Assembly: GCA_964019695.1 (NCBI GenBank)
Contig: OZ026528.1
Span: 51,335,495 to 51,399,494, forward strand
DNA: 64,000 bases
From: Loripinus fragilis
Lineage: Eukaryota > Mollusca > Bivalvia > Lucinida > Lucinidae
Direction of reading: 5' to 3'
The position numbers and the translations under genes were made by a program. Of this stretch, positions 1-10,822 are shown one piece after another (positions within the stretch are counted from its first letter, which is position 1; each line of letters starts with the position of its first letter). Below the pieces are notes generated by a model. That model made no database searches. It was not told where the DNA came from and worked only from the letters and a program-made list of their open reading frames with translations.

Positions 1-965
1 TTTATTTAATTTGATGACGTTTGCATTTGTCTTCCTGTATCACCCAACATAAATGTGTATCTGCATTTTATTCTTTCATCAAATTAGAGTAAATGATCAT
101 TGACAAAGTGGATGAGGTACGAATATACTGACAATCTTAATGGCTTCATATTTCATCAGAAATGATGACTATTCTAAATCTAAACAGTATGTAGCTTTTA
201 AGTTTTCTATATACAGATATTATGTATCATTTTCCTGCTTTGCTCAGATTTTCGTCTATGCTTTGAAAAACTAATGCTTTTTTGTATCTTGTTAGTTTTA
301 GGTACCTTAACACTTTAGATAAACCAAATTAATTTGCTAAACATCCTTTTCAGGACGACCCTGCAAGACATACTGTAACCTACAGATTATTTCATTAACC
401 TCAAATAATAACCTTACTAACTCACATTTTCTCGTCAAAAGTCCGCTCTATAAATTAACAATGAGCTGTTTTTAGTCTTTCTTACTCAGAAATGAATGTA
501 CTTTAATTTCATACCACTTTCAATTACCTTATTGCAATTGAAGTTATAAATTAATCATATTTTTCCAAGAACATGTTTCTAAAATACACCAAATAAACAG
601 GGCCTGCAAACCGTTGACATTTTTTCTATCAAATCTAGATTATAACACACCAAGATGTAGACAAAATATTGTATGTGTTGAATCTGAAGTCATTGGTAGT
701 GATGACAGTCTAATCAAAATTATGTTTAACCTGTCCAGTTCTCAGAAAATTTAGCATATACAGTATGTATGATGTTTCTCTAATGACAGCGTTTATATAA
801 TGGAAACCTCACAGTACTTTGATGCTACTCGCGTTTGTATTCCAAAAAGGTGACAACAATAAAGCATAATAAAAGAGAACCACTGGACGATACTACATTG
901 TTCTAGAACTTAAGTGTTTCCAGAGAAGATTTTTTATGTTTTAACTATACAAGCCAATGTAAAAC
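1..965. other. anonymous AT-rich sequence
   Basis: I see no long open frame, RNA gene or repeat family shared with the rest of the window. The base composition is typical of the intergenic DNA elsewhere here. Confidence 0.5.
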
Positions 966-2085
966 ATGTGATACCCATGGGTGGAGCCATTTTTGAATAA
1001 ACTTGGCAGCTCCATGCCTTGCGGGTCAAACAAGAAGGGTTTTGTGCTTTATTTAAATAAACCTATATAGCCTTCGTGGCTTGTTTTTGTCTGCACGGCC
1101 ATTATTTGAACAGACTCAGTGGATGTATACTTTGTTATGCTACATACTAAATATAATGGCGTTGGGCCACGTGGTATCAGACAATATTTTTTTCATATTT
1201 GCTGTAAAAACTATATAAAACCAAGGGCCATAATTTGAACAAACTTGGTAAAGTAGCACTAGGTGACGCTATAACTCTGTAAAAATTGTTTTATGCTTTC
1301 CCTATCAAAGCCTATGTAAAACACGTGGCCCCCAGGATGGGTCCATTTTGGCAAAATGGGCATAATTTTAACAGACCTGGTGGAGGGGTCTACTAGATGA
1401 TACAAATACCAATTATCAAGGCTGTATGCCAAGTGGTTCCAGACAAGAGTATTTGCTATGTGTACCTTATATAAACCTATGGAAAACATGTGAATCTGGA
1501 GCGGGCCACAATTGGCCATAGGACCATAATTTTAACAAAATTAGTAGAGGTCTACTAGATGATGCTACATATTTGATATCAAGGTTCAAATGGTTTCAGA
1601 CAATATTTTTTTATGTTTCCCATTGTAAAAAAAGCAAGTGAGTATGGTCAGGAAATACTACACTCACACTCTGCAGACCGACCCACAGCCTATGTGAAAC
1701 ATGTGAACCCAAAGGCGGGACAATTTGTGACCCCATGGGCATAAATTTGAACAAAAAAGATAAATATCTACTAGATAATCCTACACAAAATATCAAGGCT
1801 ATCAGTCTTGTGGTTTCAGACAAGAAGATTTTTAAAGTTTTCGAAAATCTATTTTTACCCATGTGATCTAGATGAAATAGCATCCTGTGACATACTATTT
1901 CATCAATTATTTGAGAGGGCCATATAAGGACTATTCCTGTCAGCCAAATTTTATTAAATTCAAGCCATTATTTTAGGATGAGATATCGTCTGAAGCAATT
2001 GTTGATGACGCACGACGGACAACAGACATCCAACGATCACAATAACTCACTTTGAGCTTATGACTCAGGTGGGCTAATAAAATAT
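966..2085. repeat. degenerate tandem repeat, about six diverged units
   Basis: Units share a block reading roughly CCATAATTTGAACAAACTTGG, then a CTACTAGATGATGCTACA block, a TATCAAGG block, a GGTTTCAGACAAGAAG block and an AAACATGTGA block. AACAAACTTGG-like anchors occur near 993, 1108, 1238, 1368, 1534 and 1750, so the spacing is irregular (about 115-215 bp). The right end carries a GACGCACGACGGACAACAGAC stretch and then an imperfect hairpin around GAGCTTATGACTCAGG. Similar ends close other arrays in this window (near 28.5, 39.8 and 43.8 kb). The short open frames here are accidental. Confidence 0.7.
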
Positions 2086-2094
2086 ATTAAATAT

Positions 2095-3440
2095 TGAGAT
2101 TTTAAATATGTCTATTTGACCTTGACCCTTGACATTTAAATAGGTCATAACACAAATTTTAACTCTGACATACAAAGAGTGTAGACTATTACTTATTTTG
2201 ATGAAACAAAATTGACGAATATGGCAATTGAACTATTTCAATATATATAAAGATTTTTTTATGAAAAGTTTGCTTTTTTCCTTTTGCATTGAAACTATTT
2301 GCAAACAGACACACGGACAAACACAGCTTTTGGTACATGTATCATTGGTATTGATAATTTATTTTAAATGTTGTTTTCCAACCAATACCAAACAAGTCAT
2401 AACAATATTGTATTAACGTGTCCTTATGAATAAATGCAATGCTCTAGACCAACTGTATACAGCATATGCATAATCCTATTTAACGTGTGTGTACGGTTCA
2501 ATGGCCTTAACTGTGTAAGTACTCATCTTCGACGATGCCATTAACTGGATTCTGAAGTCGTACATACAGACAAATAGTTTGGTATATATGACGCTTGATG
2601 TTAGCACAATCTTACCAGCAAAGTTCATAAGGAGAGGAATTCTGGCCAGTTGTATGTGGTAGTATAAAGCGGTTATCATCTTGACGTGATTCAAACTGAG
2701 GCCGTTACGGAATAGCTCACGCCTCGCTTGATTGGGGGGTATTTATTCCCCTTTGGTGGCAAAGAATATGTTGAATTTAAGTATGTAAGACTAGTACTTA
2801 TAAGTTAAGCTTCAAACAGGCACAAACTATACTTTTACTAATAAACAGATACATAAAATACGCATTTTTGTGATTTGGGGGGTATGCCTATTTGACCTTG
2901 ACCTTTGACCTTGAGAAAGGTCACAACTTGATTTGAAGCTTGACCTAAAACAAGTGTATGCTGTTGCTTACCTTGATGAAAAAAAAAAGATGAAACTTGC
3001 ATTTTGAACTAAGTTATGGTTAAAAATTGTGTTTATGAAATATTAGCATTGCCCTTTTACATTGACACTATTTACAAAAAGACACACGGACAAACACACC
3101 TTTAGGTATCGTACATGTTGAAACTATATTTCAATGTTATTTTCTGATCCAATACCATATAAATCATAAAAATATTTCAATTATGTATGCTTATTAGAAA
3201 TAAATGCAATGCTATCTGCCAACTGTATGCAAAATTCTAATAATCTGTTATTATGGGTATGTACGGTTCAAGGGCCGTAACTCTGTTAGTACTCATCAGC
3301 GACGATGTCATCAACCGGATTCTGAAGCTGGACATACAAACAAACATTTTGGTATATGTCACTAGATGTTGCACCGATCTGACCAGTAAAGTCCTTAAGG
3401 AGAGGACTTTTGGCCAGTCGTCTGCTCTACTAGTTAAGAA
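2095..3440 (+). repeat. imperfect tandem duplication (offset about 775 bp) carrying PLE-derived sequence
   Basis: The segment from TATTTGACCTTGACC near 2113 to about 2690 is repeated, diverged, from 2889 to about 3430. Shared landmarks include GACACACGGACAAACACA, AATAAATGCAATGCT, GTACGGTTCA (2491 and 3261) and AAGGAGAGGA. Only the second copy keeps an open frame continuing into the GIY-YIG-like domain. Partial tandem copies are common in Penelope-like elements, so this may be a truncated tandem PLE arrangement. That reading is inference. Confidence 0.7.
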
Positions 3441-3625
3441 TGTTTTGTATGTCATAAAATGCGGAAGCTGTGGCGAAGAATACATAGGCCAAACTGGAGA
3501 CTTTCTAAGAAAACGAGTCACAGTTCACAACCAACAAATTAGAGACCCCAAGACAAGAATGCTTTACGTCAGTGGAAACATAGATATATGTGCCCACCAA
3601 TTAATTCCAAAATATATGACATTCC
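3253..3625 (+). pseudogene. Penelope-like retroelement, C-terminal GIY-YIG endonuclease region (interrupted, N-terminal part)
   Basis: The translated frame contains YVIKCGSCGEEYIGQTGDFL and then RKRVTVHNQQI. This fits the GIY-YIG nuclease fold used by Penelope-like elements: a Y-[VL]-I start, a Cys pair just before the YIG, the glycine-rich YIGQTG strand and a downstream Arg/His helix. The reverse-transcriptase domain that should lie upstream is absent, so this is a 5'-truncated copy. The first ATG lies inside the upstream duplicated repeat and is probably not a native start. The frame is cut at 3625 by a 6.4 kb insertion. The remaining C-terminal codons resume at 10062, with an apparent one-base shift relative to the left part. 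In PLEs this domain nicks target DNA during retrotransposition; this copy cannot act alone. Family assignment is solid for the motif. The subfamily is unknown. Confidence 0.75.
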
Positions 3626-3639
3626 ACGTACATAAAGTT

Positions 3640-3770
3640 AGCCGCCGGTTGCCGGTTGCCGATTCGAATCGACAACCGGCAACTAGTTGCCAGTTGCCGA
3701 TTCAATTTTAAGCCCCAATCGGCAACTGGCAACTAGTTGCCGGTTGCCGATTCAAAACTATTTTTTTAAA
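3640..3770. repeat. left-end palindromic GGCAAC/GTTGCC block
   Basis: Repeated palindromes of the form CGGCAACTGGCAACTAGTTG followed by CCGGTTGCCGATTC lie directly inside the left TIR. The same palindrome forms the core of each ~177-bp satellite unit further in and of the right end (9970-10040). Confidence 0.7.
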
Positions 3771-3779
3771 CAAGTCTGA

Positions 3780-4700
3780 TACGGCAACTCCTACACATAC
3801 AAGATCTTACCCCTATCCGAACCAACACATACGTTACCCATATCCTACCTAATACCACGCCTAACCTTATCGTGCCCAAACCCTTCTCTACCCGTTACCT
3901 GCAGTTTCCTATTGCAATTACATGTACAATACCTTACTCCTATCAGAACCAACACATCCTACCCCACCCGATCCCCCACCTATACTTTTCGTACCGACAT
4001 ATGTTGTGGGTACTCAAAAGAACCGTCTCAAAGAGACGGTTCTTTTGAGCATCCAAAACGTATGCTAAAAACTGGGGGTAAGAAAATATTTACAATTGTA
4101 CGCTGAAATTTTGTGCAATTCATAAAATTCTCGTTTGAATAGCATACAGAGAATACTTTGGTAAGAAGTAGACTGAGTTGGTCTAGGCCTTTTTGGTAAG
4201 CAGCTACTGGTAGTGTTTGAAAAAAAATTCTGCTGAGAGTCTGAGACAAAAATGCATGCAACATTACCCTACAGGAACAGCTTGTAAGAGCTATTGGCTG
4301 TCGACTACACCATTTATACCCAGCATGCAAAGAGTTAACTTAAGTTACATGGCATTCTGAGTGAAAGTTTTCAGGATTATACGCGAGATCAGGATTTTGA
4401 GGCTGACTTTCATATGATTATACGCAAGTTCAGGATATTGAGGCTGACTTTCATAGGATTATACGCGAGTTCAGGATTTTGAGGCTGACTTTCATAGGAT
4501 TAAACGCGAGTTCAGGATTTTTAGGCTGACTTTCATAGAAAGTCAGTCTCAAACTCTACCCCTTGCCTACAGTTTCCTATTGCCATTACAAATAGAATAC
4601 CTCACCCTTACCCGAACCAAAACATACATTACCCCTATGTTACCAAATATAACCCCGCACCTTTCCTTATCGGACCAAACCCTTCTCTATCCCCAGATAA
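3780..4700. repeat. duplicated CA-rich block with an internal hairpin
   Basis: Sequence near 3790-3910 (ACCCCTATCCGAACC, ACCTTATCGTG, CCCAAACCCTTCTCTA, CAGTTTCCTATTGC) is repeated, diverged, at about 4565-4695. Between them, 4012-4050 forms an 18-bp hairpin: ACTCAAAAGAACCGTCTC faces GAGACGGTTCTTTTGAGC across a 3-base loop, with one mismatched pair. No coding role is evident. Confidence 0.65.
4373..4536. repeat. 41-bp tandem repeat, four copies
   Basis: Units starting at 4373, 4414, 4455 and 4496 share AGGATTATACGCGAGTTCAG and then GATTTTGAGGCTGACTTTCAT, with only a few substitutions each. After the last unit the sequence folds back (GAAAGTCAGTCTC). Confidence 0.9.
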
Positions 4701-5295
4701 CGATTCAGATACCAACTGCCGATTCAGTTGCCGATTCAAAAACACAAGTCCGAATCAGCAACCGGCAACTAGCCGGTTGCCGATTCGAAAAACATTTATT
4801 ATTGTTTCTAGGGTGCAGATAGTCATTTATGCATCAGGTACCAAAACGAACCAAGCGCTAGCTTTGTTTCAAGAATGCTGGTAGCTATATTTTGGCAACA
4901 GTTGTCGATTCAGACTGTAGTTGCCGATTCAGTTGCCGATTCAAAAACAAAAGTCCGAACCGGCAACCAGCAACTAGTTGCCGGTTGCCGATTCGAAAAG
5001 GTAGATATTATTGATTATTAATTTTAGGGTGCAGATAGTCACTATCTATGCACCAGGTAGCGAAACGAAACAAGCGCTAGCTTTGTTTAAAAAATGATAG
5101 TAGCCATGTTTTGGAAATAGTTGCCAATCCAGATTGCAATGGCGATTCAGTTGCCGATTAATAAAAAACAAGTTCGAATTCCAATTCGAAAAAAAACGTT
5201 ATTATTGTTTAGCTTTGTTTCAAGGATGCTGGTAGACATATTGGCAACAGTTGCCAATTCAGATTGTAGTTGCCGATTCAGTTGCCGATTCCAAA
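4700..5295. repeat. about three copies of a ~200-bp repeat
   Basis: Each unit contains GTTGCCGATTCAGTTGCCGA, a GTCCGAATC palindrome, a TTATTATTG stretch, GGGTGCAGATAGTCA and CAAGCGCTAGCTTTGTTTC. The third copy (from about 5110) is shorter. These units lead into the forward satellite array. Confidence 0.75.
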
Positions 5296-5299
5296 ACCA

Positions 5300-7040
5300 A
5301 AATCTGAATCGGCAACAGGCAACTCAGTTCTAAATCAAGTTCGTACAGTTCAAGTATGCTCGTGGTTGATTCAAACTGTTTGCACTGCTCCACTATGCTC
5401 ATAGCCATTTAAAATGTCAGTAGCCAATTTATTTGACGATTTGAGAACAAAATCCGAATCAGCAACTAGCAACTGAGTCGCCTGTTGCAGATTCAAATGC
5501 TCATTCTAAATAATGTTTGTACTGTTCAAAATCTGCTCATGGTTGATTCAAAAAAGTTTGCACTGCTCCACAATACTCATAGCCATTTAAAATGCCAGTA
5601 GCCAATTTATTTGACGATTTGAGAACAAAATCCGAATCGGCAACTGGCAACTCAGCTGCCTGTTGCCAATTCAAATGCTCATTTTAAATAAAGTTTGTAC
5701 TATTCAAGTAAGATCATGGTAGATTCAAAATGTTTGCAATGCTCCACATTGCTCATAGACATTTAAAATGCCAGTAGCCACTTTACTTGACGATTTGAGA
5801 ACAAAATCCGAATCGGCAACTGGCAACTCAGTTGTCTGTTGCCGATTCAAATGCTCATTCTAAATAAAGTTTGTACTGTTCAAGTATGCTCATGGTTGAT
5901 TCAAAAAAGTTTGCAATGCTCCACAATGATCATAGCCATTTAAAATGCCAGTAGCCAATTTAGTTGACTATTTGAAAACAAAATCCGAATAGGCAACTGG
6001 CAACTCAGTTGCCTGTTGCCGATTCAAATTCTCATTCTAAATAAAGTTTGTACTGTTCAAGTATACTCAAGGTTGATTCAAAAAGTTTGCAATGCTCCAC
6101 AATGCTCATAGCCATTTAAAATGGCAGTAGCCAATTTAGTTGACTATTTGAAATCAATTGCCTGTTGCCGATTCAAATGCTCATTCTAAATATAGTTTGT
6201 ACTGTTCAAGTATGCTCATGATTTATTCAAAATGTTTGCACTGCTCCACAATGCTCATGGCCATTTAAAATGCCAGGAGCCAATTTATTTGACGATTTTA
6301 GAACCAAATCCGAATCGGCAACTGGCAACTCAGTTGCCTGTTGCTGATTCGAATGCTCATTCTGTATAAAGTTTGTACTGTTCAAATATGCTCATGGTTG
6401 ATTCAAAAAAGTTTGCACTGCTCCGAAATGCTCATAGCCATTTATAATGCCAGTAGCCAATTTATTTGACGATTTGAGAACAAAATCCGAATCGGCAACT
6501 GGCAACTCAGTTGCCTGTTGCCGATTCAAATGCTCATTCTAAATATAGTTTGTACTGCTCAAATATACTCCTGGTTGCTTCAAAAAAGTTTGCACTGTTC
6601 TACAATGCTCATAGCCATTTAAAATGTCAGTAGCCAATTTATTTGACGATTTGAGAACAAAATCCGAATCGGCAACTGGCAACTCAGTTGCCTGTTGCTG
6701 ATTCAAATGCTTATTCTTAATAAAGTTTGTTCTGTTCAAGTATGCTCATGATTTATTCAAAATGTTTGCACTGCTCCTCATTGCTCATAGCCATTTAAAA
6801 TGCCAGTAGCCAATTTATTTGACGAGTTGAGAACTAAATCCGAATCGGCAACTGGCAACTCAGTTGCCTGTTGATGATTCAAAGGCTCATTCTGTATAAA
6901 GTTTGTACTGTTCAAATATGCTCATGGCTGATTCAAAAAAGTTTGCACTGCTCCGAAATGCTCATAGCCATTTAAAATGCCAGTAACCAATTTATTTGAC
7001 GAGTGGAAAACGAAATCCGAATCGGCAACTTGCAACTGAG
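5300..7040 (+). repeat. satellite array, forward orientation, about 10 units of ~177 bp
   Basis: The anchor GCCATTTAAAATG (with variants) recurs near 5404, 5582, 5758, 5935, 6111, 6260, 6437, 6614, 6790 and 6967, a period of 176-178 bp apart from one unit shortened to 149 bp. Each unit also has CCGAATCGGCAACTGGCAAC, TGCTCATTCTAAATA, TTTGCACTGCTCCACAATG and TTTATTTGACGATTTGAGAA. Open frames of 60-66 codons here are accidental. Confidence 0.92.
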
Positions 7041-9960
7041 TTGCCAGTTGCCGATTCAGATTCGGATTTTGTTCTCAAATAGTCAAATAAATTGGCTACT
7101 GGCATTTTAAATGGCTATGAGCATTGTGGAGCAGTGCAAACATTTTGAATCAATTATGAGCATACTTGAACAGTACAAATGTTTTTAGAATGAGCATTTG
7201 AATCGGCACCAGGCAACTCAGTTGCCAGTTGCCGATTCGGATTTCGTTTTCAAATCGTCAAATAAATTTGTTACTGGCATTTTAAATGGCTATGAGGATT
7301 GAGTAGCAGTGCAAATATTTTGAAACAACCATGAGCATATTTGAACAGTAAAAACTTTATTTAAAATGAGCATTTGAATAGGCAACAGGCAATTGAGTTG
7401 CCAGTTGCCGATTCGGATTTTGTTCTCAAATCGTCAAATAAATTGACTACAGGCATTTTAAATGGATATGAGCATTGTAGAGCAGTATATACCTTTTTAA
7501 TCAACCATGAGCATACATGGACAGTACAAACTTTATTTAGAATGAGCATTTGAATCGGCAACAGGCAACTGAGATGCCAGTTGCTGATTCGAATTTGGTT
7601 TTCAAATTGTCAAATAAGTTGGCTACTGGCATTTTAAATGGCTATGAGCATTATGGAGCAGTGCAAACATTTTGAATCAATCATGAGCATACTTGAACAG
7701 TACAAACTTTATTTAGAATGAGCATTTGAATCGGCAACAGGCAACTGAGATGCCAGTTGCTGATTCGAATTTGGTTTTCAAATTGTCAAATAAGTTGGCT
7801 ACTGGCATTTTAAATGGCTATGAGCATCATGGAGCAGTGCACCTTTTTGAATCAACCATGAGCATACTTGGACAGTACAAACTTTATTTAGAATGAGCGT
7901 TTGAATCGGCAACAGGCAATTAAGTTGCCAGTTGCCGATTCGGATTTTGTTTTCAAATCGTCAAATAAATGGGCTACTGGCATTTTAAATGGCTATGAGC
8001 ATTATGGAGCAGTGCAAACATTTTGAATCAATCATGAGCATACTTGAACAGTACAAACTTTATTTAGAATGAGCATTTGAATCGGCAACAGGCAACTAAG
8101 ATGCCAGTTGCTGATTCGGATTTTGTTCTCAAATCGTCAAATAAATTGGCTACTGGCATTTTAAATGGCTATGAGCATTATGGAGCAGTGCAAACATTTT
8201 GAATCAACCATGAGCATACTTGAGCAGTACAAACTTTATTTAGAATGAGCATTTGAATCGGCAACAGGCAACTCAGTTGCCAGTTGCCGATTAGGATTTT
8301 GTTCTCAAATCGTCAAAAAAATTGGCTACTGGCATTTTATATGGCTTTGAGCATTGTGGAGCAGTTTAAACTTTTTTTGAATCAACCATGAGCATATTTG
8401 AACAGTACAAACTTTATTTAGAATGAGCATTTGAATCGGCAACAGGCATCTTAGTTACCAGTTGCCGAATCTGATTTTGTTCTCAAATCGTCAAATAAAT
8501 TGGCTACTGGCATTTTAAATGGCTATAAGCATTGTGGAGCAGTGCAAACATTTTGAATCAATCATGAGCATACTTGAACAGTACGAACTTTTTTAGAATT
8601 AGCCTTTGAATCGGCCACTGGCAACTCAGTTGCCAGTTGCCGATTCGGATTTCGTTTTTAAATCGTCAAATAAATAGGATACTGGCATTTTAAATGGCTA
8701 TGAGCATTGTGGAGAAGTGCATATATTTTGAATCAACCATTAGCATATTTGAAAAGTACAAACTTTTTTTAGAATGAGCATTTGAATCGGCAACAGGCAA
8801 GTGAGTTGCCAGTTGTCGATTCGGATTTTGTTCTCAAATCGTCAAATAAATTGACTACAGGCATTTTAAATGGCTATGAGCATTGTTGAGCAGTGCATAC
8901 TTTTTTTGAATCAACCATGAGCATATTTTAACAGTACAAACTTTATTTAGAATGAGCATTTGAATCGGCAACAGGCAACTGAGATGCCAGTTGCTGATTC
9001 AAATTTTGTTCTCAAATCGTCAAATAAATTGGCTACTGCCATTTTAAATGGCTATGAGTATTATGGTGCAGTGCAAACATTTTGAATCAACCTTGAGTAT
9101 ACTTGAACAGTACAAACTTTATTTAGAATGAGCATTTGAATCGGCAACAGGCAACTGAGTTGCCAGTTGCCGATTCGGATTTTGTTCTCAAATCGTCAAA
9201 TAAATTGGCTACTGGCATTTTAAATGGCTATGAGCATTGTGGAGCAGCAGTGCAAACATTTTGAATCAACCATGAGCATACTTGAACAGTACAAACTTTA
9301 TTTAAAATGAGCATTTCAACCAGCAACAGGCAACTGAGTTGCCAGTTTCCGATTCGGATTTTGTTCTCAAATCGTCAAATAAATTGGCTACTATCATTTT
9401 AAATGGCTATGAGCATTGTGGAACAGTGCAAACTTTTTTGAATCAACCATGAGCATATTTGAACAGTTTAAACTTAATTTAGAATGAGCATTTGAATCGG
9501 CAACAGGCAACTGAGTTGCCAGTTGCCGATTCGGATTTTGTTCTCAAATCGTCAAATAAATTGGCTACTGGCAAAAAATGGCTATGAGCATTGTGGAGCA
9601 GTGCAAACATTTTGAATCAACCATGAGCATACTTGAACAGTACAAACTCTATTTAGAATGAGCATTTGAATCGGCATCAGGCAGCAGAGTTGCCAGTTGC
9701 CCATTCGGATTTTGTTCTCAAATCGTCAAATAAATTGGCTATATGCATTTTAAATGGCTATGAGCATTGTGGAGCAGTGCAAACTTTTTTGAATAAACCA
9801 TGAGCATATTTGAACAGTTCAAAATTAATTTAGAATGAGCATTTGAATCGGCAACAGGCAACTGAGTTGGCAGTTGCCGATTCGGATTTTGTTCTCAAAT
9901 CGTCAAATAAACTGGCTTCTTGCATTTTAAATGGCTATGAGCATTGTGGAGCAGTGCGTT
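7041..9960 (-). repeat. satellite array, inverted orientation, about 17 units of ~177 bp
   Basis: From about 7040 the same monomer runs on the opposite strand. The anchor CATTTTAAATGGC recurs near 7101, 7276, 7452, 7628, 7804, 7979, 8155, 8331, 8508, 8684, 8861, 9038, 9214, 9393, 9569, 9745 and 9922. The switch lies in a GGCAACTTGCAACTGAGTTG palindrome, so the array is head-to-head. Units are highly similar, with scattered substitutions and rare small indels, and array length is asymmetric about the switch (10 versus 17). Confidence 0.92.
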
Positions 9961-10061
9961 TTTATTTTGAATCGGCAACAGGCAACTTGTTGCCGGTTGC
10001 CGATTGAATAGGCAACCGGCAACCGGCAACCGGCGGCTAACTTTACGTTCACTGATATTCC

Positions 10062-10159
10062 CCTTCTATAAAATGTATTCTGAAAGTGTGTCATTTCGAT
10101 GCGCCAAGGAGAATTACTTCATTAACCTGCTAAAACCTAAATTAAATAGATTACCTTAA
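10062..10159 (+). pseudogene. Penelope-like element, C-terminal tail after the insertion
   Basis: In the frame ending at the TAA at 10157-10159 the codons give PFYKMYSESVSFRCAKENYF and then a tail of the type NLLKPKLN, the expected end of a PLE endonuclease region. It continues the fragment broken at 3625. A second copy of this same tail lies on the minus strand at 11654-11787, where it is not interrupted. Confidence 0.75.
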
Positions 10160-10207
10160 TCCGTGTCATCAAAATATGCTTTACTAGGTAATTTCCAAGT
10201 AGATAAA

Positions 10208-10690
10208 TATGAGCGGGCCATCATCGGCCCGCCATCGAAAAACGGGCCGCTATCGGCCCACTATCGAAAAACGGGCAATCAGCGGCCCGCCACCGAAAAA
10301 CGGGCCACTATCGGCCCACCAGCAAAATGCCATATCGATTGCATTTGGCTGGCGGGCCAATAGTGGCTCGAGATTGAGTGCTGGATGAGTTATTAATGGC
10401 ATTCTTAATTACGTTACTTACACAAAGAAACTTGTGCCATTTTGGATAAGGCGGTATTGTTATTATATTATAATAATCGGCCCGCCATCGAAAAACGGGC
10501 CGATATCGGCCTACTATCGAAAAACGGGCCACTATCGGCCCACCAGCAAAATGCCATTTCAATTGCATTTTGCTGGCGGGCCAATACCGGCCCGAGATTG
10601 AGTGCTGGATGAGTTATTAATAGCATCCTAAATTACGTAACTTACGCAAAGAAACTTGTGCCTTTATGGAAAAGGCGGTATTGTTATTAT
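10208..10690. repeat. two tandem ~275-bp units rich in GGGCC/GGCCC palindromes (left arm)
   Basis: Each unit begins with alternating GGCCCGCCATCGAAAAACGG and GGGCCACTATCGGCCCACC, then CAGCAAAATGCCAT, CTGGCGGGCCAAT, GAGATTGAGTGCTGGATGAG, TTACGTAACTTAC-like and AAGGCGGTATTGTTATTATA. The second unit starts near 10481. The opposite arm (11100-11610) carries the inverted counterparts. The spacing of GGGCC-GATATC-GGCCC motifs makes many nested small hairpins. Confidence 0.8.
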
Positions 10691-10728
10691 ATTATATTGT
10701 ATTGTATTGTACTATTTATGGCGTTGCA

Positions 10729-10822
10729 AACGGAACGTTACATTGCATCATGGGAACGTTACGTTGCAATATGGGAACGTAGCGTTGCATTATGGGAAAG
10801 TCACGTTACTAACGTCGTTTCT
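10729..10822. repeat. 21-bp tandem repeat around GGGAACGTTACGTTGCAAT
   Basis: Four to five units of the form ATGGGAACGTTACGTTGCAA occur in the left arm; their complement lies at about 10967-11060 in the right arm. Confidence 0.8.

Larger units (their letters stand above)
3626..10053. mobile_element. 6.4 kb non-autonomous TIR element filled with satellite DNA (MULE- or hAT-like by target duplication)
   Basis: The left end reads ACGTACATAAAGTTAGCC. The right end, on the opposite strand, reads GTGAACGTAAAGTTAGCC, and both continue into CGCCGGTTGCC. The element is flanked by TGACATTCC (3617-3625) and TGATATTCC (10053-10061), a 9-bp duplication with one mismatch, or 8 bp if the T belongs to the element. 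The uninterrupted site occurs once on the minus strand at 11752-11760, in the opposite arm of a palindrome, which proves insertion. Nine-bp duplications are typical of Mutator-like elements and 8-bp of hAT; the equal-length TIR alignment slightly favours 9. No transposase frame is visible. The interior holds short palindromes, a CA-rich duplicated block, 41-bp and ~200-bp tandem repeats and a large inverted ~177-bp satellite array. Confidence 0.8.

Noticed and set aside
5300..9960. CRISPR array
   Set aside because: Long units are repeated whole with no unique spacers, the array inverts at its middle, and the DNA is clearly animal.
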